From the NCBI RefSeq assembly GCF_023921225.1, contig NZ_CP071527.1:186001-250000 (forward strand): a stretch of DNA of 64,000 nucleotides, written 5' to 3'. Below, in pieces: positions 18,084 to 27,870 of this stretch (positions are counted from its first letter, which is position 1; each line of letters starts with the position of its first letter). Made by a program: the position numbers and the translations under genes. The notes under the pieces were generated by a model that worked only from the letters and a program-made list of their open reading frames with translations, was not told the origin of the DNA and made no database searches. This DNA comes from Legionella lytica (GTDB taxonomy: Bacteria > Pseudomonadota > Gammaproteobacteria > Legionellales > Legionellaceae).

Positions 18084-19740
18084 TAGTCACCTGTTTAGAT
18101 TGCTCGAGCATGGCGTCTATTTTTTCTTTTTCAACACGAGTTATTAATGGTTGGAATTGGTTAAGCTGATGATTTAACAAGGGGGCATCGATTGCTGTCC
18201 AAGTTAATGGTTCGCAATTTAAAAATTGTTCTGCAGCTTGCGCCATCATCGGTAATACGGGTTTCAAATAGGTCATTAGCACGCGGAATAAATTAATGCC
18301 CATGGTGCAAATATCTTGAACTTCTGGCAAACGCCCTTCTTCTTTAGCCAGTACCCAGGGTTTATGCGTATCAATGTATTGGTTTACTTTATCTGCGCAA
18401 TCCATAATGAGGCGAATGGCGCGTGCATAATCACGCGTTACATAGGCATCAATAATGGCTGGGCGCATTTCCAATAATTCCGCATATAATTGCGGCTCGC
18501 TTAGGGTATTACTTAAACGGTTTTCAAAGCGTTTATTAATAAAACCGGCACAACGGCTGGCGATATTTACTACTTTGCCCACTAGGTCAGCATTAATACG
18601 GTTGGTGAAATCTTCAAAATTCAAATCCAAATCGTCAACGCGACCATTGAGTTTTGCCGCAAAATAGTAACGCAAATACTCAGGATGTAGATGATCCAAA
18701 TAGGTGCGTGCTTCAAGGAAAGTTCCTCGAGATTTAGACATCTTTTGCCCATCAACGGTTAAAAAGCCATGGGTATATACCGCCGTAGGCAGACGATGAT
18801 CGCTGGCAGCAAGCATTGCAGGCCAGAATAAGGCATGGAAATAAACAATATCTTTCCCTACGAAATGATATAATTCGGTTTTAGAATCTTTATCCCAGAA
18901 TTCAGCAAAAGAAATGCCTTGCTCATCGCAGTATTTTTTGAAACTGGCCATATAGCCTATAGGAGCATCTAGCCAAACATAAAAATATTTATCCGTGGTT
19001 CCAGGAATAGGGAAGCCAAAATAAGGAGCATCTCGAGAAATATCCCATTGTTTTAAACCCGCAGCAAACCACTCATCGAGTTTGTTCGCTACCTCAGTTT
19101 GTAGGTGCCCATTGCGTGTCCAGTCTTTTAGTAAGCTTTCAAAACGAGGTAAATCAAAAAAATAATGTTCTGAGTCTTTCTCGATGGGTTTGGCTCCTGA
19201 GATTGCCGATACCGCATCAAGGAGATCCGTTGGTGAATAAGTAGAGCCACAAACCTCACAGTTATCACCATATTGATCCTTCGCACCGCACTTAGGGCAC
19301 GTTCCTTTTACATATCGGTCTGGCAGGAACATTTGTTTCAGCGGGTCAAAGGCTTGGCGAATCGTTTTTTTAACAATGCTGCCACTTGCCTGTAGTTTTT
19401 CATAAATAGCAGAAGCTAATGCCTGATTTTCAGGGGAATGGGTCGTATGATAACAGTCATAATCGATAGCAAAACGCTTAAAATCATGCTCGTGGCTTAA
19501 TTTAATTTCTGCAGTGAGGGCTTCAGGAGTAATGCCCATTTGTTCTGCTTTTAACATAATTGGGGTGCCATGTGCATCATCGCCGCAGACACTGATACAT
19601 TGAATACCTAACATTTTGTGCGTACGCACCCAGACATCGGTTTGAATATGTTCTACCAAATGCCCTAAATGCAGATGTCCATTTGCATAGGGAAGGGCAC
19701 TAGTGACTACCATTTTACGTTCTGTATGGTTTATTGACAT
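18070..19740 (-). CDS. metG: Methionyl-tRNA synthetase
   Basis: Charges tRNA-Met. The protein has the HIGH-like motif HLGHL, the zinc knuckle [17 protein letters not shown] and KMSKSRGTF. At about 556 residues it ends after the anticodon-binding helical domain and lacks the C-terminal EMAP-II-like dimerisation domain of the 677-residue E. coli enzyme; such shorter forms are common. An in-frame ATG at 19803 would add 21 residues, but GAGGAG lies 9 nt upstream of ATG 19740 and the alignment to the family starts there, so 19740 was chosen. First gene of the metG-rnfB-nth unit. Confidence 0.96.
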   Translation of the reverse strand: MSINHTERKMVVTSALPYANGHLHLGHLVEHIQTDVWVRTHKMLGIQCISVCGDDAHGTPIMLKAEQMGITPEALTAEIKLSHEHDFKRFAIDYDCYHTTHSPENQALASAIYEKLQASGSIVKKTIRQAFDPLKQMFLPDRYVKGTCPKCGAKDQYGDNCEVCGSTYSPTDLLDAVSAISGAKPIEKDSEHYFFDLPRFESLLKDWTRNGHLQTEVANKLDEWFAAGLKQWDISRDAPYFGFPIPGTTDKYFYVWLDAPIGYMASFKKYCDEQGISFAEFWDKDSKTELYHFVGKDIVYFHALFWPAMLAASDHRLPTAVYTHGFLTVDGQKMSKSRGTFLEARTYLDHLHPEYLRYYFAAKLNGRVDDLDLNFEDFTNRINADLVGKVVNIASRCAGFINKRFENRLSNTLSEPQLYAELLEMRPAIIDAYVTRDYARAIRLIMDCADKVNQYIDTHKPWVLAKEEGRLPEVQDICTMGINLFRVLMTYLKPVLPMMAQAAEQFLNCEPLTWTAIDAPLLNHQLNQFQPLITRVEKEKIDAMLEQSKQVTNALS

Positions 19741-19842
19741 GCTCAATGACTCCTCATCACCCATAAATATGTCGTAGGTATAAAACGCCCGATTATAACG
19801 CAAATAGGGATTAAATGCTGCAAGTAAACTGGGGGAGAATAA

Positions 19843-19866
19843 AAAACGCGGCTAGAGCCGCGTTTT
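19843..19866. terminator. Bidirectional Rho-independent terminator
   Basis: AAAACGCGGCT and AGCCGCGTTTT form an 11-bp perfect stem with a 2-nt loop. A/T tracts on both sides allow use in both directions. On the minus strand it follows the orphan gene at 19889-20587 and insulates metG. Confidence 0.9.
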
Positions 19867-19888
19867 AAGTGAATAGTTTGTTATAGTA

Positions 19889-20587
19889 TTAGACAACTTG
19901 TAGTGTATTGCCAGTATCTAGGCCAGGATCTTCTGCCTCTACTTTAGCGTTTTGATAGAGCGAAGGAGTATGCGCAGGCTCTACAGTTGACATTTGCTTT
20001 GGGGCGGTTGGATTGGCAGTTAAACGAGTCATCAGTCTTGGGCTACCATTTGCTAGCGTTTGTTGTTCTTCTTGGGTGCTCTCCTCTGGAACTTCAGGTT
20101 GAGGGTTACACGCCTTTTTAATCGCAGAGATAAAATTAACCACGGATGCACCCACATAAGACGCTACTGAGGTCGCAGCAAAAGCTAAACTAGCAGCAAA
20201 GCCCATTTGTAGTAGTGGATCGGCACCAACAATACCTGCAATGGAATAGCCATAAATGGCATAATCAGCTATGAATGTTAGAGCTGCAGGCCATAAGTAC
20301 AGTGTTAAACCAACGGCACCACCAACAGCTAACGATGCCCAAAAAGCGGTAGATATTGCTGCTTTATGATTTTCAATAAAACTAGAGATTCCTCTTCCTA
20401 ATGCCCCGATACCTTTTAAAACCAAGCCTAAAAGCCCAGGAAATTCGATTGGTTTCCCTTCTTTGTCTTTTTTAATGTTACCGTCTTTATATTTTTCACT
20501 AGCGCCAAAGACTAATTTAGTTATACCAAATAATATAGTTCCCGGAAGTTCTACTGCGCCAATGGCAAAGTTTTTTAATCGTCCCAT
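19889..20587 (-). CDS. Orphan membrane protein
   Basis: Not recognised. 232 residues with a moderately hydrophobic N-terminal segment (about 5-30), a further one (about 48-65), and clear membrane helices at about 78-100, 102-122 and 125-155. The C-terminal 70 residues are polar, Pro/Glu/Gln-rich (PEVPEESTQEEQQT) and likely disordered. Gly- and Ala-rich helices recall small channel-like or effector-like proteins, but no family is evident. Own terminator downstream. Confidence 0.72.
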   Translation of the reverse strand: MGRLKNFAIGAVELPGTILFGITKLVFGASEKYKDGNIKKDKEGKPIEFPGLLGLVLKGIGALGRGISSFIENHKAAISTAFWASLAVGGAVGLTLYLWPAALTFIADYAIYGYSIAGIVGADPLLQMGFAASLAFAATSVASYVGASVVNFISAIKKACNPQPEVPEESTQEEQQTLANGSPRLMTRLTANPTAPKQMSTVEPAHTPSLYQNAKVEAEDPGLDTGNTLQVV

Positions 20588-20738
20588 ATATTCACTCCAT
20601 GATAGTTATAAATCGTCACAAATCATAACAACGATTCGTAACGTCGTGAATCAAAAATGTTCAATTTGTTGTAACAAAAGTGTAAATCCAACGCTAGCCC
20701 TAGCTCATATGTCAGTGTAATACGTAAATAGCTCTAGG

Positions 20739-21410
20739 CTATTGATATCGTGTCGGGTCACTGACATTGGCACCAGCGAAACCTCGTTTTCTAAAAGTAC
20801 AACTATCGCAATGGCCACAGGCTTGGCCTGCATCATCTGCTTGATAACAGGAAACCGTCAAACTGTAATCTACTCCCAAACCTAAGCCTAACTCAATAGT
20901 TTTAATTTTACTTAAATGCTGTAAGGGGGTATGGATCGTAAATGAGTCACCGTTGACCCCTGCTTTAGTTGCTAAATTGGCTAAAGTTTGAAAAGCGGCG
21001 ATAAATTCGGGGCGACAATCTGGATAATGAGAATAGTCTACAGAGCTTGCACCAATGTAAATATCTCGGGCGCCAATTGATTCGGCAAAGCCCAACGCCA
21101 TTGCTAAGAAAATAGTATTGCGTGCAGGAACATAGGTAACCGGAATTTCTGAGCTATCTTGGAAGTTGGGAACCTCAAGTGAGGAGTCCGTTAAGGCGGA
21201 ATGACGAAATAACTCCGTGTCCAAATTAACAATTTTATGGCTTGCTACTTGATAATGTTGGGCTATACGCGTTGCAGCCAGTAGTTCAGTGGTATGTCTT
21301 TGTCCATAGGAAAAACTCATCGCGTGACATTCAAAATTCAGTGATTTAGCTAGAGCAAGGCAGGTTGTTGAATCTAAGCCGCCTGATAACAGTACAACCG
21401 CTTTTTTCAT
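20739..21410 (-). CDS. queC: 7-cyano-7-deazaguanine synthase
   Basis: Converts 7-carboxy-7-deazaguanine to preQ0 with ATP and ammonia in queuosine synthesis. The PP-loop SGGLDSTT lies at residues 9-16, and the zinc site [17 protein letters not shown] is near the C-terminus. About 223 residues, the usual length. A longer in-frame ATG at 21491 adds 27 residues with no family support; the start [14 protein letters not shown] at 21410 matches relatives. No strong ribosome binding site is visible. No other que gene is in the window, although a VUT-type transporter lies 6 kb away. Confidence 0.96.
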   Translation of the reverse strand: MKKAVVLLSGGLDSTTCLALAKSLNFECHAMSFSYGQRHTTELLAATRIAQHYQVASHKIVNLDTELFRHSALTDSSLEVPNFQDSSEIPVTYVPARNTIFLAMALGFAESIGARDIYIGASSVDYSHYPDCRPEFIAAFQTLANLATKAGVNGDSFTIHTPLQHLSKIKTIELGLGLGVDYSLTVSCYQADDAGQACGHCDSCTFRKRGFAGANVSDPTRYQ

Positions 21411-21681
21411 AATATGCATTCTCGAACAGGTTGGGTCATTGCTGGTAATTTTACCATAGTTCACAAAAAGTGGTTGACTTTTCTTAAGCACTTGAATGTT
21501 TTATGCCTAATATATGAAAGATAGCGCAAATTTTAGTATCAAATGTGTAAATCGATGCAGGATTCGCTTGTGGCCAAAATGATTGCTATGTTATAAAAAA
21601 GAGCATACTTATTTTTTTTACTACTATTATTAAAAGAAAGAATGAGTCGCCAAGTAATATCTTAACTTTAGAGGTGACATT

Positions 21682-23541
21682 ATGATAACAAGCAGCGGAA
21701 TTCTTCAATCCTATCTTATCGATTCGCTTAATGCGAAGAATAAGTTACGCCATGAAGAATTGCTGAAACGTCACCACGAAGAGTTACTTAAAAATAATCT
21801 CTATTCTGTCGATGGTGGCTTTCTTACTCCCTTAAGTTTTTATGCGGGTATTTTAGCAGATACGGATGAAATTTTGATTTCGTATATGAGTCCAGAACAA
21901 AAAGCTCAACGAACCCATGATCTGCAAGTAGCCTATTTATTGCTACTCACACAAAAAGAGTATGAGTTACGACATCAAAAAACTGAAAATAGAGCGGAAT
22001 ATATCGAGCAGATCAAAAAATGTGAAACCATGTTGGATAAACTCAATCCAGCTTGGCAAGAGCGCATTGATAAAGCACCAGAGCAAGCTCATTTTTCGGA
22101 TGGTAAGCCTGTCAAATACTTAGGGATCATGTTGGGTAAAGAATTTGCTCAACAATTAGTTGATTCTGGAAAATGTAAAACCATTAGAGAGTATGTCGGT
22201 GCCTTAAACGGCAAGCGTTTGTATTGGGTATGGGGATCTTCATTTTTAAAAACTATGCTGAGCTTGGTGCCTGAAGGTTTTCGTAACGCAGTACAAGCTG
22301 GAGAGATAGTTAAAATTCCAGATCCTTACACCGGCTGTTTAAGTTGGGGCTTATATTATTTCCGTTTTTCAATGAATTTCTTTTTATTGCTTAAACATAC
22401 GGTTCAGCATCCTTGGATGAGCCAAGATGAAATTGATGAGGGATTGTTTAACCGTTTTAGCACTCAATGGACGCAACGTAAATTTACGTTGTTGAATGAC
22501 TCGCTATGGGCAACTGCGAATTTACTGTGCTTCTTTTGGTTGACTGGTAAAGGCGTATTGGGAACTGCGGGAGATGCTCTGACCGTCGTTTTGTTATTAT
22601 TCGATACAAGTGTGGCACTTTGGGACTTTGCAGAGCAACAAACCCTGCATAAAGCGCAAATCCAACAATATGAGCATGATATTGGATTATTAGATGCAGA
22701 AATAAAAAAACTAATTGGTGATGACGACGAAAGTAAGGCCCAAATGCTGCAACTGGAAATGCAAAAAAATGCCTTAGAACGTGATAAAAAAGAGTGTATT
22801 AGCAATTGGGCTCTACAAAAAATTGGTTTGTACACCAATATTGCCTATGCTGCAGGCTTAATGGCTGCATTTGTGGTGATGACAATGCCTTTTGTTCCGA
22901 TTGCTGCTGGCTTGGCTTCTACGCTTGGCGTGGTTGGTGCGGTGGTTTGTTTTGCAATGACCGTTATAAATAATGCCGTTCAGAGTGGTATCGAAATCCA
23001 TAAGACGAAATCTGCTTTACAAAATAATGAAGACAACTTTATGGTGCAGGTAAACTTATTGAAGAAGCAAGTATTTCTTAAAAAACTAAAGTTTCCTGAT
23101 GATGCAAAGAAATTGCTATTTTTAGAAATAAAAAGACTGGATGCAAAAACAGAGTATCAACAACAAACGGTTAGTTTACAGATAGCCCATTTAATCCGTT
23201 CCATCATCTTGGAAGCATTTATACCTGCAGCAATTTTTTCTTGTTTGGTATTTATGCCGCTGGGTATTGGCTTAGCTGCACTTGCCGGAGGACTTGCTTT
23301 GGCAATGGCTTCTAATTTGTTAATTAACGCCTCATTTACTCCTGATGCAGAAATGCTGAAGGTAAAACCCTTTGATGTAAATGAATATAATGGGTTTTGC
23401 GCTCTACTTCAGGAAGATAAGTCATCTAAGGATTATCATGCATTCTTTAAAAGCAAAGCTGCTGTTTTAACGTACGAAGCTCAAACCTTAGCGGCTGAAG
23501 ATGATTCTTGTCTTGATGGAGATATTCGTCCTACGCTTTGA
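21682..23541 (+). CDS. Large orphan membrane protein, paralogue of 61.7 kb gene
   Basis: Not assigned to a named family. 619 residues. The N-terminal 200 residues are soluble and charged (EELLKRHHEELLKNN at 26-40). Then come hydrophobic pairs at about 215-240 and 275-315, a coiled coil at about 315-370, a hairpin at about 385-430, a second coiled coil at about 435-500 and a last hairpin at about 510-555. The segment FLLLKHTVQHPWMSQDE followed by a long hydrophobic stretch ending FDTSVALWDF aligns in order with the protein at 61667-62980. GAGGTGAC precedes the ATG. Likely a Legionella-restricted family; function unknown, effector role possible. Confidence 0.75.
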   Translation: MITSSGILQSYLIDSLNAKNKLRHEELLKRHHEELLKNNLYSVDGGFLTPLSFYAGILADTDEILISYMSPEQKAQRTHDLQVAYLLLLTQKEYELRHQKTENRAEYIEQIKKCETMLDKLNPAWQERIDKAPEQAHFSDGKPVKYLGIMLGKEFAQQLVDSGKCKTIREYVGALNGKRLYWVWGSSFLKTMLSLVPEGFRNAVQAGEIVKIPDPYTGCLSWGLYYFRFSMNFFLLLKHTVQHPWMSQDEIDEGLFNRFSTQWTQRKFTLLNDSLWATANLLCFFWLTGKGVLGTAGDALTVVLLLFDTSVALWDFAEQQTLHKAQIQQYEHDIGLLDAEIKKLIGDDDESKAQMLQLEMQKNALERDKKECISNWALQKIGLYTNIAYAAGLMAAFVVMTMPFVPIAAGLASTLGVVGAVVCFAMTVINNAVQSGIEIHKTKSALQNNEDNFMVQVNLLKKQVFLKKLKFPDDAKKLLFLEIKRLDAKTEYQQQTVSLQIAHLIRSIILEAFIPAAIFSCLVFMPLGIGLAALAGGLALAMASNLLINASFTPDAEMLKVKPFDVNEYNGFCALLQEDKSSKDYHAFFKSKAAVLTYEAQTLAAEDDSCLDGDIRPTL

Positions 23542-23551
23542 TCTTAAAAAT

Positions 23552-23569
23552 CCTGGTTGCTTGCAACCA
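23552..23569. repeat. GGTTGCTTGCAACC palindrome, copy 1
   Basis: GGTTGC-TT-GCAACC at 23555-23568. The same 14-mer recurs at 25668 and 44399, each just after a gene end. Confidence 0.8.
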
Positions 23570-23583
23570 AGTATCGACGACCG

Positions 23584-23610
23584 AATTACCGTGGCTTGGC
23601 CGCGGTAATT
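23584..23610. repeat. ATTACCGCGG palindrome, copy 1
   Basis: AATTACCGTGGC and GCCGCGGTAATT form a 12-bp stem with one wobble pair and a TTG loop. TAAATTTTG follows, so it may also stop transcription of the 21682-23541 gene. Other copies: 42273 and 55629. Confidence 0.85.
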
Positions 23611-23749
23611 TAAATTTTGCCACTATTTAGCACCCCTAGTTCAAAATTTTATCATTAAAAATCATAAGGTTAGTTTGATTTAAGAAAGGCTGGCTTTCAG
23701 ATAAGTCTTATGTATAATTGCTGCATCAAGCTCTTTCGGAGGGTAAGCA

Positions 23750-24532
23750 ATGATAAAATCTAGCGTTTCCTGCTTGTTTTTTGTTTCATTGAGCGTGAAT
23801 GCCGCAGGTGGTTGCGATATGAACGCCGGGCTTTCTGATTCCAATGTTTTAGCTCTTAGTTCCCAACCTGGGTTTTGCCAAACCTACGGTTATGAGGCTG
23901 GTAAGCCTGAATGCACCCATTTATCTAAAGATTCTTATCAAGCGCGTCATCTCACCTTACATGGTTTATGGCCCAATCAGAATGCTTGTGGACAAAGTTA
24001 TGGTTTTTGTGGCGTTTCGCAACGCAATAATCATTGTGATTATGCTCCCCTTGATTTATCGACCGATGTGGCTGAAAACTTACAAACAATGATGCCTAGT
24101 TATAAGTATGGGAGTTGTTTGGAGCGCCACGAATGGAACAAACATGGAAGTTGTCAGGCTTTAGTAGCCGATCAATATTTTGCCCTGGCTATGAGATTGG
24201 CCAGCGAGATGGACCAATCGGCTTTTGGAAATTATATAACAGAAAATTCCGGTAAAACCGTAAGTCGAGTGTCATTACGCAAAAGGCTTGATGAATCTTT
24301 GGGTAGCAAAAACGCAGGTAAAGTTTATTTAGGATGTAAGCGTGGCATATTAGTCGATATTTATATTGAACTCCCCGCATTAATTCCTTTCGATGAGCCT
24401 TTAGAGTCCTTAATTGATAGGGCACCTAATTACCATTACCATGATTCTTGCCCTGCAAACGTAAAAATTTCTGATTTTACCAAGGGTGCTTTTTTTTCTT
24501 GGACTGGGGAAAAAAGGGTTAATATAGGTTAG
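23750..24532 (+). CDS. srnA: Secreted RNase T2 family ribonuclease (SrnA-like)
   Basis: RNase T2 family endoribonuclease, predicted to cleave RNA through a 2',3'-cyclic phosphate. 260 residues with an N-terminal signal peptide (MIKSSVSCLFFVSLSVNAAG). Both catalytic signatures are intact: CAS I LTLHGLWPNQ with His71 and CAS II RHEWNKHGSC with Glu128 and His132. Many Cys residues suit a periplasmic or secreted protein. GGAGGG gives a strong ribosome binding site. The L. pneumophila homologue SrnA is a type II secreted ribonuclease; equivalence here is inferred from family and genus. Single gene. Confidence 0.9.
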   Translation: MIKSSVSCLFFVSLSVNAAGGCDMNAGLSDSNVLALSSQPGFCQTYGYEAGKPECTHLSKDSYQARHLTLHGLWPNQNACGQSYGFCGVSQRNNHCDYAPLDLSTDVAENLQTMMPSYKYGSCLERHEWNKHGSCQALVADQYFALAMRLASEMDQSAFGNYITENSGKTVSRVSLRKRLDESLGSKNAGKVYLGCKRGILVDIYIELPALIPFDEPLESLIDRAPNYHYHDSCPANVKISDFTKGAFFSWTGEKRVNIG

Positions 24533-24546
24533 CACGGAATACACCG

Positions 24547-24580
24547 TCATTCCGCGTGATGTGCGGGATGGCGAATGACA
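24547..24580. repeat. Imperfect GTCATTC/GAATGAC inverted repeat
   Basis: GTCATTCCGCG and a later GCGGGATGG...GAATGAC face each other. It resembles the widespread GTCATTCC type intergenic repeat. It lies just after the RNase T2 gene. Confidence 0.5.
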
Positions 24581-24694
24581 ATAGCTCCTCAGAAAAAACA
24601 GTAACAAAATTCTAGATTTAAGCGAATTTATCGCCTTGCACATTGAGAGAACTTCCTCTAATGTAGAGGGATTATAAATCCAGGAATGATGATT

Positions 24695-25660
24695 ATGTTA
24701 AAGCGGTATGGTTCATTGATTTTAATTGCTTTTTTATTGGCATCTTGTGCCCATCATGGCGTTAAAAGAACCCCGGTGGCTGTTCAGCCGACAATTTATA
24801 AGAGTACAACCCAATATAAACCCGTACCTGGTTTTTCTCAGGTGGAGGCTCAAGGGCAAATCAATCTAACGCTGCATACAGGTTATCGTAAACCTCAAGT
24901 TGTGTTAAGAGGAGATCCTCGTGATTTAGAGCAAGTAAAGGTGTTCGTATCCTTAAATACGCTTCACGTCGTTTTAGGCAAAGGATTTCCACATCATGGG
25001 GCTGTCCATGCCGACATTCAAGGACCGTATCTCGCTCGCTTTAGCTTTAAGGGAGAGGGAACAATTACGGGCAGTCAATTACGTACGGGCTCGTTGGATC
25101 TCTTCATTGCCAATAGCGGAACCACACGGCTAGGAGGTTCTATAGGTTTGCATCAGCTCGTGGTTGCCGGTAATGGGTTTACCGAGATCAGTGGCGTTAA
25201 TAGTTCCGATGTAAAGATTACCTTCCTACAAGGTTCACCCAAAGTCCAATTATCCGGGGTGGCAAATATTACAACTCTAAATATGAAAAGCGACGCGTGG
25301 TTCAGCATGTACTGGCTTAAGAGTGATAGTCTGACCATTCGTGCTAAAGACAGAGCACGCATCCAATTAGCAGGTACTGCAAATCGTTTGGATGTGGAGT
25401 TATGGGGACGTGCGCATTTCAAAGGACGTTATTTACGCGCACAGCGTAGTTTTGTAAGAACTCATGGCCATTCGATTGCGGAAATTTCTTCAGTGAATCA
25501 TCAAAGTACTTTAGCAACCGATGCCAGTGATATTTTTTACTATAATCTGCCGAATACTCGCGAAGACTTCATGGCCTATGATGGTTCTGTATTAGATATG
25601 CGTGAGTGGGATCGTTTGAATTTACGTGACTTTGACCCTTATAACAAACAATTCCCATAA
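24695..25660 (+). CDS. DUF2807 (GIN domain) lipoprotein
   Basis: Predicted lipoprotein with a right-handed beta-helix type DUF2807/GIN domain. The signal peptide ends in the lipobox LLASC, so Cys is the likely lipidation site. The mature part shows the regular hydrophobic/Gly repeats of the family (GFSQVEAQGQINLTLHTG, then LARFSFKGEGTITGSQL and later units). Three starts are possible (24686, 24689, 24695); AGGA at 24682-24685 fits 24695 best. The family is surface or periplasmic, with no known catalytic role. Lgt at 5.2 kb would lipidate it. Confidence 0.85.
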   Translation: MLKRYGSLILIAFLLASCAHHGVKRTPVAVQPTIYKSTTQYKPVPGFSQVEAQGQINLTLHTGYRKPQVVLRGDPRDLEQVKVFVSLNTLHVVLGKGFPHHGAVHADIQGPYLARFSFKGEGTITGSQLRTGSLDLFIANSGTTRLGGSIGLHQLVVAGNGFTEISGVNSSDVKITFLQGSPKVQLSGVANITTLNMKSDAWFSMYWLKSDSLTIRAKDRARIQLAGTANRLDVELWGRAHFKGRYLRAQRSFVRTHGHSIAEISSVNHQSTLATDASDIFYYNLPNTREDFMAYDGSVLDMREWDRLNLRDFDPYNKQFP

Positions 25661-25665
25661 TGTGT

Positions 25666-25683
25666 CTGGTTGCTTGCAACCAG
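25666..25683. repeat. GGTTGCTTGCAACC palindrome, copy 2
   Basis: CTGGTTGC-TT-GCAACCAG is a perfect 8-bp stem right after the DUF2807 gene. It sits 12 bp from a CCCGTATTAG type palindrome. Confidence 0.85.
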
Positions 25684-25695
25684 GGTTTCCTGTAG

Positions 25696-25721
25696 CCCGT
25701 ATTAGCGCAGCTTAATACGGG
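25696..25721. repeat. CCCGTATTAG palindrome, copy 2
   Basis: CCCGTATTA (25696-25704) pairs with TAATACGGG (25713-25721). The preceding GTAG is shared with other copies. It lies between convergent genes and could terminate both. Confidence 0.85.
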
Positions 25722-25743
25722 ATCACAGCTTAAATAGCACTCA

Positions 25744-26526
25744 TTACTTTTCATTAACACAAGCAACGATTTGCCCAAGATCATTATCCAATGGTAGCAC
25801 ATGCGCCGAATTTGCCAGCCAGTGTATGGAAACATTAGGCAAATCCTGAAATAAACGTTCCACCGCATCCGAAGAAACAACTGCATCATGAGCACCTAAA
25901 AAAAGATCAACGGGAGCATTCGGCGGAGTCCATTGATGTTGCAAAACCAAATTAAACATTTCTTCTATGGCCGTAAGCGGCAAACGCTTATAAGAGATTT
26001 CTGCCTGGGCATTGTTAAGTAAATTACCTGCTGCACCCCGCAATTCTTTAAAGCCTAAACTTTGTAAGAAGTTGGCTAATTTTAAACTAGAAGTTACATT
26101 CATCTTCAGTTTTAAAGCGGGTGCCAAAAGGAACATATGATTAAATGCAAATCGCTCACTTAGCTTGCACGCAAGTAAACCACCGAGAGAGAATCCCATT
26201 ACATCAACTTTTTTGTAGGTCTTAAATAGTTCTTCACAGGCACTAGTTGCTTCAGCAATCCAATTTGCAGATGTTATTTTAGATAATGCATCAATACTTT
26301 TTCCATGCCCAGGAAGGACTGGACACATAACCGCATCATAATTTTTTAATTGGGGGATGAGCAGCCGATATACTGCTGGAGTGGATGAAAATCCATGTAA
26401 GAGCAGAAGTGCTCGTTCATTTTTGTAGCTGTGATTATACACTGACTTAATAAGAGAAAAATCTTCTTCTTTTAAGTCATATACTTGTTTCCCTTGGTGA
26501 AAATAGCGAAAATCGTTTTTATTCAT
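25744..26526 (-). CDS. Alpha/beta hydrolase (carboxylesterase-like)
   Basis: Predicted serine hydrolase of the alpha/beta fold, 260 residues, cytoplasmic. The oxyanion strand LLLHGFSSTP (41-50), the nucleophile elbow GFSLGG with Ser113, a late acid in LGAHDAVV and the His in NSAHVLPLD make a complete triad. It resembles carboxylesterase Est30 or lysophospholipase-like proteins; substrate unknown. No signal peptide. Convergent to the DUF2807 gene and divergent from the acidic-protein gene. Confidence 0.87.
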   Translation of the reverse strand: MNKNDFRYFHQGKQVYDLKEEDFSLIKSVYNHSYKNERALLLLHGFSSTPAVYRLLIPQLKNYDAVMCPVLPGHGKSIDALSKITSANWIAEATSACEELFKTYKKVDVMGFSLGGLLACKLSERFAFNHMFLLAPALKLKMNVTSSLKLANFLQSLGFKELRGAAGNLLNNAQAEISYKRLPLTAIEEMFNLVLQHQWTPPNAPVDLFLGAHDAVVSSDAVERLFQDLPNVSIHWLANSAHVLPLDNDLGQIVACVNEK

Positions 26527-26683
26527 AGAGCCTTCATTGCAAAATTAATGTAAAAATAGGTCCGAAGAATTTATCAAATGGCTAATCTTGATATTATCTA
26601 CAATATTAAGAGTAGTCAAAAATGAAATATAGAAGCTGTTTCTTTTGGCTTTCTGGGGTATTGTTGCACAGTGTGTGCTATCT

Positions 26684-26693
26684 TTAATATTAA
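26684..26693. promoter_or_regulatory. TTAATATTAA palindrome before acidic-protein gene
   Basis: A perfect 10-bp palindrome 24 bp before the start at 26718. The same 10-mer lies 45 bp before the J-domain gene. It contains TTAATATT, similar to the half-site reported for the Legionella PmrA regulator; a second half-site was not seen. Confidence 0.3.
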
Positions 26694-26717
26694 GGCGGTT
26701 TATCGAGGGTAGATGAG

Positions 26718-27773
26718 ATGGGTACCGGAAAAGATGAAATTGTGAAAAAAGAGAATGAAGAACTGATTGAGGCTGAAGTAGAAGAAGAGGTTGAAGAAGA
26801 TGAAATCTTTGAAGCCATGAACAACATGTTTGAACAAGCAGAAAAAGAAGCTGCGGAAAAAACGGCACAAGAAGAGGATGACGCTAATCTTGAAGCTGTA
26901 GCTAATATGTTTGAACAGGCGGAAGAAGAGGCTGCAGCTAAAGAGATGGCCGAAGAGGCTGAGAGAAATGCCCCCGCTGAAGCTACGGAGGAGGATGAAG
27001 AGGCCACTGCCACCCAAGAGAACTCACCAGTTCCCAAACCGGCTGCTGATGATGATGAAAAAAAGAAAAAGCAAAAAAGCCCGATGATGGAGCTCGTAGA
27101 CGAGCTGAATGATTTTGTTAAAGCAGTGAATGATCAAATTACGGATTTCGTTAAAGAAAAAGGTAAAGATGCATGGAATAAGTTGAATGATACACAACCC
27201 ATGAAAACCTTAAATGGCGCTATGAGCGAATTAAGCCAATTTGCCAAAGATAAAGCTGGTGAACAGGTGGATAAAATCGCTGATTCTAAAGAAGTAAATG
27301 ATGCAAAGGAATTTGTTAAAGGCTTACAAGATACCGTTAATAGTGCTTTTTCCCAATTGATGAATATGGCGGCAAACTCCATTGCAAATGCAGTTAAAGG
27401 GATTACCTCGCCAACGCCCTCTTCTTCTCCCGATGCCCAAGCAGATGCTCAAGCGCAGGCCCCCGAGGATACCGCGGATGATACCTTTGCAAACGACGGC
27501 ATTGATGAGCTAAACGAGGCAAATGCCGAACCTGAGCTTGCGAATGAAGATGATGCTATTTTAGAAGCTGTCGGAAAAATGTTTAATGATGCCGATGCGA
27601 GCGTCGATATGGAAGCTCCAATGGATTCATTAACTAGTACGACTGATGAACCTATGAACGCATTATCTAGTGCGATGGATGGCCAGGAAGGTCTAGGCAA
27701 CGAAGCACCTGCTCCTTCAGTGGATTCAGATCTGACCGAAGAAGTTTCTTCAGGTTTGTCCAAAGCGATGTGA
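26718..27773 (+). CDS. Acidic coiled-coil protein sharing a domain with the J-protein
   Basis: Not recognised. 351 residues. N-terminal third is extremely Glu/Ala-rich and helical, with the motif EAMNNMFEQAEKEA (32-45) repeated at 59-72 and in weaker form at 282-293. The middle (117-232) is homologous to the C-terminal domain of the neighbouring J-domain protein: MELVDELNDFVK, then PMKTL-GA, QFAKDKAG and AFSQ-MN-AAN occur in the same order. C-terminal third is acidic and Ser/Asp-rich. No signal peptide or membrane helix. GAGGG precedes the ATG. It is convergent to its partner, 97 bp apart. A secreted or chaperone-partner role is inference. Confidence 0.78.
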   Translation: MGTGKDEIVKKENEELIEAEVEEEVEEDEIFEAMNNMFEQAEKEAAEKTAQEEDDANLEAVANMFEQAEEEAAAKEMAEEAERNAPAEATEEDEEATATQENSPVPKPAADDDEKKKKQKSPMMELVDELNDFVKAVNDQITDFVKEKGKDAWNKLNDTQPMKTLNGAMSELSQFAKDKAGEQVDKIADSKEVNDAKEFVKGLQDTVNSAFSQLMNMAANSIANAVKGITSPTPSSSPDAQADAQAQAPEDTADDTFANDGIDELNEANAEPELANEDDAILEAVGKMFNDADASVDMEAPMDSLTSTTDEPMNALSSAMDGQEGLGNEAPAPSVDSDLTEEVSSGLSKAM

Positions 27774-27813
27774 TGAGTTTTGAGAAGCTTTATTGTTGCT
27801 AAAAAATCGAGCT

Positions 27814-27833
27814 AAGGGGGAATATCCCCCTTT
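27814..27833. terminator. Hairpin terminator between convergent genes
   Basis: AAGGGGG (27814-27820) pairs with CCCCCTT (27826-27832), followed by TAAAATT. It serves the acidic-protein gene and possibly its convergent partner. It shares an upstream 13-mer with the hairpin at 29587. Confidence 0.75.
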
Positions 27834-27870
27834 AAAATTATGGGTTATGGGAACAAAATTCCTTCAACGG

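Noticed and set aside
26690..27037. Antisense Ser-rich frames opposite the acidic protein
   Set aside because: Long frames opposite Glu/Ala-rich codons are expected by composition; no ribosome binding sites or homology features.
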